DNA from: CAZMGT01 sp964565895
GTDB lineage: Bacteria; Armatimonadota; Zipacnadia; UBA1398; CAZMGT01
Direction of reading: 5' to 3'
NCBI GenBank assembly: GCA_964565895.1
Contig: CAZMGT010000035.1
Coordinates: forward strand, 1 to 38,646
Length of the DNA: 38,646 nucleotides
Shown here: positions 9,212 to 16,959 of the stretch, in pieces
Numbering within the stretch: the stretch's first letter is position 1
Layout: each line of letters opens with the position of its first letter
The notes under the pieces: generated by a model
Told to the model about the DNA's origin: nothing
The model's database searches: none
Seen by the model: the letters and a program-made list of their open reading frames with translations, nothing else
Translations under genes and position numbers: made by a program

Positions 9212-9247
9212 CGGCCAGAGGAACGAAGGTGGTTTGTCCCCTGGCCG
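9212..9247 (-). terminator. Hairpin between two secreted-protein genes
   Basis: Perfect 7-bp arms CGGCCAG (9212-9218) and CTGGCCG (9241-9247) lie just after the stop at 9277 of the upstream gene and before the start at 9090. No T-run follows on the minus strand, so this may be a weak or Rho-type terminator or an RNA-stabilising element. Confidence 0.35.
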
Positions 9248-9276
9248 AAAACTTTCGCGCTGCGCGCCACGTAGCG

Positions 9277-11952
9277 CTAGCGAAGGACAACCGTGGCAAA
9301 TGCCGCCACTCTGCCGCCCGCCTCGCTGCGCGCGGTAACCTCAACGCGATACAACCCCGCGGGGGCCATCGTTCCCGCGTCGGTGCGCCCATCCCACACC
9401 GCGCTGTGCGCTCCCGCGGGCCGGGCCAGGCCGCGCGCCACGGTGCGCACCTTGCGCCCGGCGGCGTTGAGCACAACAACGTCCACCGTTGCCGGCGCAG
9501 AGAGCGTATAGGCGAGCGTCGCCCCGCGCCCGCGCGCCAGCGGCTGCGCGCTGACAGCGGCAAGCTGCAGCCCACGCTTGCGCGGCCCCACCGTTATCCG
9601 CAAATGCCGCACGCCGCCGCTGCCTGAGTTAAACGTATACGACGGGGCGGCGCGCATAAATACCGTGCGCCCTGCGTCGAGGTCCTCGAGCACAGCCTCG
9701 AGCTCGCGCGGGAGATAGCGAATCGTGGGCCAGGAGACGGTAACCTCCTCGTCGGCCAGCTCCGCGCGCACGAGCACATCCCACGTCTTCTCGCCGCCCG
9801 CCGCTGCGCGCACGTCCTGCATGAGGGCCTCGGCGGCCGCGCCGCGCGCGGGACGCATAGCCAAGCTTACCGGCGAGGGCAAGGGAGGCTTCTCTACGTC
9901 GAGCGGGTCGTAGCCGTCGCGCGCCTGGGGCGAAACGCCGATGTAGTTGCCGAAGTCGCTCCACTCGCCCGCGCTAACGCCAAGCTCGAGCAACCAGTCG
10001 CGCGCCGAGGCGCCCGCCCCGCGGGCCTTCGCGGCGCTCGCCTCGCTGTCGGGCACCGCGCCCAGCCCGAGCGTGCCCACCGGCGGCGGCGCGCCGAATA
10101 CCGTCCCCGGCTGGAAAATGAGGTCGCAGTCCACAAGGATCTTTATCCAGTAGCCTGTCCACGGGGCGAGGTAGCTCGACGCCTGGCCGGTAAACGCATA
10201 GCCGCCCTGGTTGCCGTTTAGCGTGGGGTCCCAATACCAAATCGCTCCGCGCACCCATCCCGCGCGCACGGCGTCGGCATAGGAGAGGACCGTGCCGTTG
10301 TAAACAAACTGCGTCTCGCCGAGCTGCACGCCATAGGAGAACGGGCAGCCGATGCCGTTCCATCCGTTGCGTCCTTGCTTAAGGTCCACGACGAGCATGG
10401 GCTCGGTGTTTAAGAAGCGAATGTTGTCGAACCCGCCGATGGCGGTAATCGTCCGGTCGCTGTCTACGTAAAACCAATACGCGCGCCCGGGGACGAGCTC
10501 CGCGGCTAAACCGTAGGGATACACGTCGTAGGCGTTCGTCTCCGGCTTTTCCGGATCGTAGACGGCGATTAGCTCGGGGAAGTTGTCTATTCCGTTGGCG
10601 TCGGTGATGCTCAGCGCTTGCCGCGGGTCGGGGTTTAAGAAGTCAAACGGGAACGAGATAAAGCGCAGGCCCCGGCCGAGATTTGCCGACACGCTCATGG
10701 TAACCAGCGCGGGGACGTTTACCGTACGATATAGCGAGGCCCGGGTTAGCCCCATTGCCCCCACGCGCACGTTAAGCCCCAGGTGCCCCGTGCGCTCGCC
10801 TGTGGCGCGGACCAGCCACGTTACCTGCTGCGTCGTCTCGTTGGGGATCGCCGGGAACTGGAGGGTGGGGTCTACGCCCTCTAGCGCCAGCCCGCGGTCG
10901 GGGTTAAGCACCGCCGAGCCCCCGAGAAGGTCTGTCCCCGTGAGGTTGGTAAGCGCGGCGGTTACCTGGAACGGGCTGTTGGAGTAGCTCGTGCCGTCGG
11001 CGCTGAGCTGGAGCGAAAACGGCGCGACGAGGGCCACGTCGACGTTGGACTCCGTATAGTGCGTGGCTAGCCCGTTGCCGTAGTAGATGCGATAGGTAAC
11101 CTTCTCCCCCGGGTTTAGCGTCTTCTGGTTCCAGTAGCAGGCGAAGCAGCTATCGGTGGTAATGCTCTTCGTCGGGGTGATGGTATAGTCGAATACCCCG
11201 CGGATGTCCGGGGCATAGGCGACGACGAGGCGGTCGGGCGTGGTTACCGTGGGGCCGGAGAAAATGCCCTGCGCGGTAACGGTAATGTTCGTCTCGTCGT
11301 CCATGACAAGGTATTGCGCGGGGACATTTGCCCCGAGAAACTCCGTCTCCGTTTCCACCTTGCCCACGCCGGAGATATACACCGGCCCGTCGTCGGCCGC
11401 GCCGCGGTGGGTATCGATCATCAGCCGAAACTCCACGGCATGGGGGTTTGCCGTGTCGCCGTTTTCGATCTCGTACTCATACATGGCGATGTCGCGGATA
11501 ATGCGAATACGCTGGCGGACGATAATGCTCGTCGTGTTCTCCTGCCACACGCCCTCGATGAGCGTCTTCTGGACGGAGGTAGAGAGGGCGGTTCCCGCGG
11601 CGGGGTCGCCGAAGGTAACGATCGTCCCCGCTTGCGTGGCGGAGTAGTCGATGCGCAGCATGGCGTTGCCGCTGGCCGTGGGCGAGGTCAAAAATGCCCC
11701 GTCGTCTTGGAGCATGTCCTCGCCGCCCGTGTTCTGCACGGTAACGTCGCCCCACGCGGGGTCGTTCTGCCCCGTGGCCGGGAGGACCGGCGCGCCCACG
11801 CTCACCCGAATATAGCTGTTGGCGATAACATCGGGCGGAGGCGGGGGCTGGGGCTGTGGCTGCTGCTGCGCAACGCACGCCGCGCTTAGCCCGAGAATGA
11901 GCAGCACAACCGCGCCCGCGACGCAGCGCAAGCTCGTGGTCGGTGGTTGCAT
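9277..11952 (-). CDS. Secreted protein with FlgD-type Ig C-terminal module
   Basis: The ATG at 11952 follows GGGGAGGAG at good spacing. The 891-residue product begins with a signal peptide (hydrophobic core, then AACVAQ; a lipoprotein cleavage at that Cys cannot be excluded) and a Pro/Gln-rich linker (QPQPQPPPPPD). Residues about 45-400 are beta-rich and I do not recognise the family. From about residue 427 (GLRFISFPFDFL) to the end it shares a module with the proteins at 12028-15273 and 16960-22356: a W/Y-G-Y-W repeat region (GRAYWFYV, TGYWIKI), NYIGVSP, TWDVLV, VSWP, PRELEAVL, and a final FlgD-like Ig domain (VVLNAAGRKVRTV, WDGRTDAGTMAPAGLYRVEV). In other phyla such domains are found at the C-termini of surface or secreted proteins. 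The function is unknown; surface localisation is an inference. Confidence 0.8.
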   Translation of the reverse strand: MQPPTTSLRCVAGAVVLLILGLSAACVAQQQPQPQPPPPPDVIANSYIRVSVGAPVLPATGQNDPAWGDVTVQNTGGEDMLQDDGAFLTSPTASGNAMLRIDYSATQAGTIVTFGDPAAGTALSTSVQKTLIEGVWQENTTSIIVRQRIRIIRDIAMYEYEIENGDTANPHAVEFRLMIDTHRGAADDGPVYISGVGKVETETEFLGANVPAQYLVMDDETNITVTAQGIFSGPTVTTPDRLVVAYAPDIRGVFDYTITPTKSITTDSCFACYWNQKTLNPGEKVTYRIYYGNGLATHYTESNVDVALVAPFSLQLSADGTSYSNSPFQVTAALTNLTGTDLLGGSAVLNPDRGLALEGVDPTLQFPAIPNETTQQVTWLVRATGERTGHLGLNVRVGAMGLTRASLYRTVNVPALVTMSVSANLGRGLRFISFPFDFLNPDPRQALSITDANGIDNFPELIAVYDPEKPETNAYDVYPYGLAAELVPGRAYWFYVDSDRTITAIGGFDNIRFLNTEPMLVVDLKQGRNGWNGIGCPFSYGVQLGETQFVYNGTVLSYADAVRAGWVRGAIWYWDPTLNGNQGGYAFTGQASSYLAPWTGYWIKILVDCDLIFQPGTVFGAPPPVGTLGLGAVPDSEASAAKARGAGASARDWLLELGVSAGEWSDFGNYIGVSPQARDGYDPLDVEKPPLPSPVSLAMRPARGAAAEALMQDVRAAAGGEKTWDVLVRAELADEEVTVSWPTIRYLPRELEAVLEDLDAGRTVFMRAAPSYTFNSGSGGVRHLRITVGPRKRGLQLAAVSAQPLARGRGATLAYTLSAPATVDVVVLNAAGRKVRTVARGLARPAGAHSAVWDGRTDAGTMAPAGLYRVEVTARSEAGGRVAAFATVVLR

Positions 11953-11968
11953 GTCACATTCTCCTCCC

Positions 11969-11995
11969 CTCGACGAACCTCTACGCCTCGTCGAG
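11969..11995 (-). other. Hairpin adjoining the ribosome-binding site of the 11952 gene
   Basis: Perfect 8-bp arms CTCGACGA (11969-11976) and TCGTCGAG (11988-11995) flank an 11-nt loop. On the minus strand the hairpin ends where the Shine-Dalgarno sequence begins (complement of 11961-11970), so folding could affect ribosome access or mark the end of the upstream mRNA. Confidence 0.4.
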
Positions 11996-12027
11996 TGGCG
12001 GCGGGCAGAGCGCCCTCCCTGCCCAGC

Positions 12028-15000
12028 CTATTGCTTAACGACTGTGCGAACGCCTGTTGCCCGCTCCATGCGCTCGCTCGTCGCGATTACTTCAACCAAA
12101 TACCGCCCCGGCGGAGCGACGGTCCCCGCGTCCGACCGTCCGTCCCAAACGAGGGTGGTAACACCCGCGGGGCAGGTCTTCTCCCGCACAACGTGCCGGA
12201 TAATGCGCCCTGCAGCGTTGCGAATGACGCAGTCCACCGTGGCCCCTTCGCTCAGGCGGAAGGCCACCGTAGCCCGGCCGCCGCGCGTCGCCTGCACGGG
12301 GAGCATTTGCACGGAGAACAGCCGCCCGCCATAGCCCCGCCGCTCGGCGACGATCTTCAGCCGGCGCACAGAGCCCGCCTCGCCGGAGACGAACGTATAC
12401 CCGCCCACGCTCCTCATGGAGAGCACGCGGCCCGTCTCCTCGTCCACCAAATACAGGGCCAGGTCGCGGGGCACCTGGCGCAGGTCGTCCCAGCGCAGAG
12501 AGACCTTCTGCCGCGGCGCGGCACAGCGCACCTCCACGTTCCACACCTGGCGGTCGGTTACCGGCCCGCGGATGTCGCGGCTAAACACCTCGCCCTCGCA
12601 GGGCCGGAAGCTAAGCACCACGCGGCTGTCGAACGGCGGGGGCTCCTCTAGGTCATAGCCCAAGTCAAACCCCGTGGTCGCCTTGGGAGCGACGCCGATG
12701 AAGTTCGCGCGGTCCTCCGCACCTCCCGCGGAGGCGACAATTTGCGCCACCCAGCCCTCGCGCGGCGCGCTTTGGATAACCACCGAGCCCAGCCCCGTGG
12801 CCTGCACGGGCTGCACAAGCAACTGCACGGGCTGGAGGATCCTCACCCAGTAGCCCTTAAACGGCTCGAGCACGCCATCGGGCAGGACCTGCGCCTCGTA
12901 ATAGCCCGAAGCTGTGTTATAGGCGTAAAACGCGCCGCGCAAAAGCCCCTGGTCCACGGCCTCGCTGAGCGTCATGAACACTCCGCCATAGTCCACGGCA
13001 AGCGCGGCCACGGGGACCGAGAACGGGAACGGGAGGCCGATTTGGTGCCACCCCGGCATGAGGGGAATGCCCGGCGGAGCGCCCACCGGCGTTGTTCCCT
13101 CCGCGCGCTGGCCGCGGATGGTCAGCCGGGGCACGGGCACCTGAAGCATTACCCAGTAGCCCTTGCCCAGCTCCAGCGCGGACAGCTCCGTGCTCCCCGC
13201 GACGTCGGTGCGCACGTACTCACGCTTCTCCGGGTCGTAGCGAGCAACGAACGAGCCACCCGGGCTGTCTACGGGCAAGCCGAAGACAATGTCCGGGCGG
13301 CGGAACACATCGTCGTAGCTCTTGTTCTCGCCCAGGCCAATGGCCCCGAGATCGTAGGGCACGGAGAACATGTGCAGCCCGGCGTCCATGGCCACGCTGG
13401 ACACGCGGAACGTCGTCGTTTGCTCGTGGTCCTCCGTTCCCTCCTGGGAGACGATGACGCGAATGGCATAGGTCGTGGAGCCCGCGTCGCTGACCACCAA
13501 GGGGAGGTTCGCCGCGCGGCCCTGGGCCTGGGCCTCCTCAAACGCCGTGCCCGTCATGTCGTCGCCCGCCTGGGGGTCGCCGATTTGGAACTCGATCGTC
13601 TTCGAGTCGAGCGACGTGCCCGTAAAGTAAATGTCCGGGCGCCAGATCGTCTGTCCGCGCTCCTGGCGCCCCACGGCGACGCGGATCGAGGTAATGTCTG
13701 GCGCGCCAGGGTAGGCCTTGCGGATAGTAATTCTCACCTTGGGCGTGGTGTTAAAGATGCGCTCGCCGGTGGCCGGGAAGGTCACCGTAATGTGCGGCGG
13801 AGCCTGCTGGACGATTTGCACCGCGGTGGCCAGGTCCAGCGGGCCGTGCCCCAGCTCCTTGAGCGGCTCGAGCGTGGGGTTGGCGGAGTAGAGCTGGTCC
13901 GCGGAGTTCTCCGCCGCCTGATAGAGGATGTCGCGCACAGCCTCGGCGCTAAGCGAGGGGTTTATCGCGCGCAGGACAGCCGCCGCGCCGCTCACCAGCG
14001 GAGCGGCAAACGACGTCCCGTCGCCCGCGTTGCCGTAGGGGATGTCCGTCGTGCTCGCCGGGTCGTCGAGCAAGGTGGAGATCATCCCCACGCCATAGGT
14101 GGCGATGTCCACGCCCACCGGCCCGTAGTTGCTAAACGACGCGCGCACCCCCTGCTGGTCGATCGCCGCCACGCCAATGACCTCGTCGTTCTGCTCGGAG
14201 TGCACGGGGGTGTCCATTTTCGGCCGGTCAAAGCGCGTGCCCGTGTTTCCCGCGGCGGCCACCTGGACAACACCAACGCGCTGAGGCAGCCCCGGCCCGC
14301 GGTCGAACACCGCGGTAAACCCGGAGATGAGCGTCTGCTCCATCGCTGTGTCCTGGCCCGGGCCGCCAAAGCTCATGTTCACCACGTCGCACCCGTTGTT
14401 TATCGCATACTGCACCGCGTTCACGAGCACCGCCGTGGTGCTTGGGCTGCCGTCGTCGGGAAACGCCTTTACGGCCATAATCGTGCAGTTCCAGCTCACC
14501 CCAGCGACGCCCACAGCGTTGTTGCCCACCGCGCCAGCGAGGCCGGCCACGGCCGTTCCGTGATAGTTGTTCGCCGTGCCGATGCCCCCGCCCTGAGTGG
14601 GGTTCGGGTCGTTGTCGTTGTCGAAGTGGTCCCAGCCGTTAACGTCGTCCACGTAGCCATTGCCGTCGTCGTCAATGCCGTTGCCGGGGATCTCGCCCGT
14701 GTTAACCCACATCAGCGGGGCGAGGTCGGGGTGCGCGAGCTGCACGCCGGAGTCTACGATGCCGATGATAATGCTTGGGTCGCCGATTTGCGGCGACTGG
14801 GGGCTGTTGCCCGGCATGTTCCCGATAAGCTCCCAAGCGAGCGGGCAGTTGATCAGCGGGAGGTGATACTGCTGGGTATAGAACGGGTCATTTGGGGTAA
14901 ACTGCGTGAGATGGTAGATGTAGTTGAGCTGGGCATAGCGCACCTCGGGCTGCTTGCGGAACCAGTTGAGCACCTCGGGCACAGTGCGCCCCGCGGGGAG

Positions 15001-15273
15001 GTCGAACACGTAGCCGTTAATGCCGGGGACCTCGCCCGCCACGCGGCAGGCAATTTTCCCCCCGATCAGCGCGGCGTCTTGGGGCGAGACCGTGGGGGCA
15101 AAGGCCACGAGAACCTGGTCCTTGACGGACAGGAACGACTGCCCCAACGCGGGGTCGAGCTGCATTGCCGGGGTGACCTTCACCGCCGCCGCGGCAAACG
15201 CGGCGAACAGGAGCAGCGCGACCAGCGCCGCGCAGAGCGTCTGCGATACCCTACGCATGCGCACAACTGCCAT
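12028..15273 (-). CDS. Secreted subtilisin-like serine protease (S8) with FlgD-type C-terminal module
   Basis: The ATG at 15273 is preferred over the longer frame because AGAGGG precedes it and a signal peptide follows at once (MRRVSQTLC to FAAFAAAA). The product has 1,081 residues. Residues about 45-115 look like an inhibitor-type propeptide. The S8 catalytic domain carries D174 (IGIVDSGVQ), H238 (NYHGTAVAG) and S421 (GDGTSFAAPLVSG), a full triad. A stretch rich in Asp/Asn after the Asp region (IDDDGNGYVDD) may bind calcium. After an unassigned middle part, residues about 631-1081 repeat the shared C-terminal module (GLHMFSVPYD, KGYWVML, WHQIGLPFPF, NFIGVAP, ending in the FlgD-like VIRNAAGRIIRHV...WDGRSDAG). 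It is predicted to be an extracellular or surface protease, possibly processing neighbouring secreted proteins; that partnership is inference. Confidence 0.92.
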   Translation of the reverse strand: MAVVRMRRVSQTLCAALVALLLFAAFAAAAVKVTPAMQLDPALGQSFLSVKDQVLVAFAPTVSPQDAALIGGKIACRVAGEVPGINGYVFDLPAGRTVPEVLNWFRKQPEVRYAQLNYIYHLTQFTPNDPFYTQQYHLPLINCPLAWELIGNMPGNSPQSPQIGDPSIIIGIVDSGVQLAHPDLAPLMWVNTGEIPGNGIDDDGNGYVDDVNGWDHFDNDNDPNPTQGGGIGTANNYHGTAVAGLAGAVGNNAVGVAGVSWNCTIMAVKAFPDDGSPSTTAVLVNAVQYAINNGCDVVNMSFGGPGQDTAMEQTLISGFTAVFDRGPGLPQRVGVVQVAAAGNTGTRFDRPKMDTPVHSEQNDEVIGVAAIDQQGVRASFSNYGPVGVDIATYGVGMISTLLDDPASTTDIPYGNAGDGTSFAAPLVSGAAAVLRAINPSLSAEAVRDILYQAAENSADQLYSANPTLEPLKELGHGPLDLATAVQIVQQAPPHITVTFPATGERIFNTTPKVRITIRKAYPGAPDITSIRVAVGRQERGQTIWRPDIYFTGTSLDSKTIEFQIGDPQAGDDMTGTAFEEAQAQGRAANLPLVVSDAGSTTYAIRVIVSQEGTEDHEQTTTFRVSSVAMDAGLHMFSVPYDLGAIGLGENKSYDDVFRRPDIVFGLPVDSPGGSFVARYDPEKREYVRTDVAGSTELSALELGKGYWVMLQVPVPRLTIRGQRAEGTTPVGAPPGIPLMPGWHQIGLPFPFSVPVAALAVDYGGVFMTLSEAVDQGLLRGAFYAYNTASGYYEAQVLPDGVLEPFKGYWVRILQPVQLLVQPVQATGLGSVVIQSAPREGWVAQIVASAGGAEDRANFIGVAPKATTGFDLGYDLEEPPPFDSRVVLSFRPCEGEVFSRDIRGPVTDRQVWNVEVRCAAPRQKVSLRWDDLRQVPRDLALYLVDEETGRVLSMRSVGGYTFVSGEAGSVRRLKIVAERRGYGGRLFSVQMLPVQATRGGRATVAFRLSEGATVDCVIRNAAGRIIRHVVREKTCPAGVTTLVWDGRSDAGTVAPPGRYLVEVIATSERMERATGVRTVVKQ

Positions 15274-15318
15274 GGGCGTCACACCCTCTATCTCGCGTCG
15301 CGACCAGCTTTGCAAAAC

Positions 15319-15348
15319 CTGTCGGCCGGCTCGCCGGCCAGCCGACAG
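15319..15348 (-). other. Hairpin in the leader of the protease gene
   Basis: Arms CTGTCGGC (15319-15326) and GCCGACAG (15341-15348) are perfectly complementary. They lie between the stop of the 15400-16803 gene and the start at 15273 on the minus strand, 45 nt before the ATG. This may be a terminator/processing site or a structured 5' leader. Confidence 0.4.
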
Positions 15349-15399
15349 CCTGACGCTCACAAAGATCCGACGTCTGCGCCGCGGCCAAGGTTAGCGCCG

Positions 15400-16803
15400 C
15401 TAGTTCTCCCCAAGCACGAGCTCCTGCGGCTCGCTATACAAGAACTGCGGCCCATACTGGCGCACGATCGCCTCGTTGTCCGACCGCACTCCAACGCGCC
15501 ACCACACCGTCCGCTGCCCGGCAAGGAACAGGTCGGCGTCTGCGCGGTCGACCACCGCTTGCTCGATCCCCCGCCCCGCGGGGAACCGCGGAGCAAGCGA
15601 CAGGCGGAGCGTCTTGTCGCGCGCAAACGAGCGGTCGGGGCAAAGCTCCAGGCGATATTCGCTCGCCCCAGGAACGGCGTGCCAGCTAAACAGCGCCCCG
15701 CGCAGCTTGCCCTGGGGCCCCAGCCGGGCGTCCACCGGCTCCGGCGCGCGATACTCCGCCCCCGCCACGGCGGGGTCGGTCGCCTCGAGCGCGCGGATAC
15801 GCGGCTCCTCCGTGGCGCGGTTGGACAGGATCAGCGTGGCGATAAGATAGAACAACGCGGCCGCGGTAAGCACCTTGCCGATATGCTTTTTCTTGCCCGC
15901 TGCGCCCATGGGCGCCACGAGGTCCGGGGGCGTGGGGCCGATGGGCTTTTCGTACCAAATCGCGCGCACACGGTCGCCCACCTGAACGCCCGAGGGAGCA
16001 GTTTCCACCTCGCACAGGGCGCTGTCGCGCTGCACCTCATACGCGCGCAAGATACCCATTTTGACAAGCTCCGCCCGCTCGCGCACGCGGTCGTACATCA
16101 GGCGCATAAGGGCCAAGCGCTGGCCTTCTTTTAGCCCGCTCGTCTCGCCGATGTTAATCTTAACCGCGGTGAGCTTGGAAGCGAGGAGAACGACCCCCTC
16201 GGGAACCTTATAGTCGGCCATTTTGGTGACGAGCTCCGCGGCGGCCTTCTTGATCGCATCGTTAAGCAGCGTCCGCTCGTCGGCCCCGGGCTGGGGATCG
16301 CTGTATACGGTAACCGTGGCCCCGAGGACGTACTCCTCGGTGAGCTTGTCCAGCATAATCGCCTGCACGCGCAGGCCCACCACCGGCTTCTCCGGATCTT
16401 TGCCCAGATACTCCACGAAGCCTGTGATTACCCCGTGCGCCTGCAGGCGCTCAGCAAGGCGCAACTGCTCGGCGATGTTATAAGGCTTTTGGTAGTGCTC
16501 CGTGTCCTGGAGCTCGAGCTGCAGGTCGTTTTCGGGCACGGGCTGAAACCAGCGGTTTTCGTGAAGCTGGGTCCAAATGGCCGCTTTAAGGGTGTCCGCG
16601 AGGTACGTGTCGCGCTGCTCGCCCTCTTTGAGGGGGGTAATGTCCTGGATCTCCAGCAGGACGACGGAGATCGGCCTGCGCGTAGGCCACATCTGCCCCC
16701 GGGCGGTGCCCGCGCCAGCCCAGAGGAACATGGGCGCGACAAGGGCGACGATGAGCAGTTTGGCCACTAGCTTGCAAAACGAGCTACGAGTGACACGAAG
16801 CAT
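15400..16803 (-). CDS. CsgG/FlgT-like exported protein with a transmembrane segment and a fibronectin-like end
   Basis: The ATG at 16803 is chosen because AGGGGAGGA lies 8 nt upstream; the product is 467 residues. It opens with a signal peptide or signal anchor (LLIVALVAPMFLWAGAG). Residues about 40-180 resemble the CsgG/TolB-N/FlgT type of nucleotide-like alpha/beta domain (VVLLEIQDITP; LQAHGVITGFVEYLG). Residues about 205-280 resemble the C-terminal part of FlgT (IGETSGLKEGQRLALMR, ALCEVE, GVQVGDRVR). A single hydrophobic helix follows after a Lys-rich segment (HIGKVLTAAALFYLIATLIL), then a C-terminal fibronectin-type region (FSWHAVPGASEYRLEL). Family assignment is by pattern only. It sits between genes for three proteins sharing a C-terminal module, so a role in their export or anchoring is plausible but not shown. 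Confidence 0.6.
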   Translation of the reverse strand: MLRVTRSSFCKLVAKLLIVALVAPMFLWAGAGTARGQMWPTRRPISVVLLEIQDITPLKEGEQRDTYLADTLKAAIWTQLHENRWFQPVPENDLQLELQDTEHYQKPYNIAEQLRLAERLQAHGVITGFVEYLGKDPEKPVVGLRVQAIMLDKLTEEYVLGATVTVYSDPQPGADERTLLNDAIKKAAAELVTKMADYKVPEGVVLLASKLTAVKINIGETSGLKEGQRLALMRLMYDRVRERAELVKMGILRAYEVQRDSALCEVETAPSGVQVGDRVRAIWYEKPIGPTPPDLVAPMGAAGKKKHIGKVLTAAALFYLIATLILSNRATEEPRIRALEATDPAVAGAEYRAPEPVDARLGPQGKLRGALFSWHAVPGASEYRLELCPDRSFARDKTLRLSLAPRFPAGRGIEQAVVDRADADLFLAGQRTVWWRVGVRSDNEAIVRQYGPQFLYSEPQELVLGEN

Positions 16804-16820
16804 GTTCCCTATCCTCCCCT

Positions 16821-16841
16821 GCGGGCCAGTGCGGCCCACGC
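16821..16841 (-). other. Hairpin just upstream of the 16803 gene's ribosome-binding site
   Basis: The perfect repeat GGGCC (16823-16827) and GGCCC (16833-16837), with additional G:C flanks, directly adjoins the Shine-Dalgarno sequence (complement of 16812-16820). The arrangement resembles that upstream of the 11952 gene. Confidence 0.35.
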
Positions 16842-16915
16842 AGTCGCGACTTTTTCTCTTGCCCAGTCACGGATGGTCGGACCCGCAGGGGACCACCCGC
16901 GACCTTGACTCCCCG

Positions 16916-16948
16916 ACGCTGCGCCGACGCCTCGCCCCGGCGCAGCGT
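16916..16948 (-). terminator. Strong hairpin after the giant secreted-protein gene
   Basis: A perfect 11-bp stem, ACGCTGCGCCG (16916-16926) and CGGCGCAGCGT (16938-16948) with an 11-nt loop, lies 12 nt beyond the stop of the gene ending at 16960. It lacks a T-run but is the most stable hairpin in this block. A terminator or mRNA-end element is likely. Confidence 0.5.
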
Positions 16949-16959
16949 TGCTCTCACCT

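Noticed and set aside
12742..16134. Very long open frame on the + strand (1,130 codons)
   Set aside because: It lies antisense to the protease and the CsgG-like gene, both with strong domain and ribosome-binding-site support. It is rich in Arg, His and Val with no recognisable domain, as expected of a GC-rich antisense frame.
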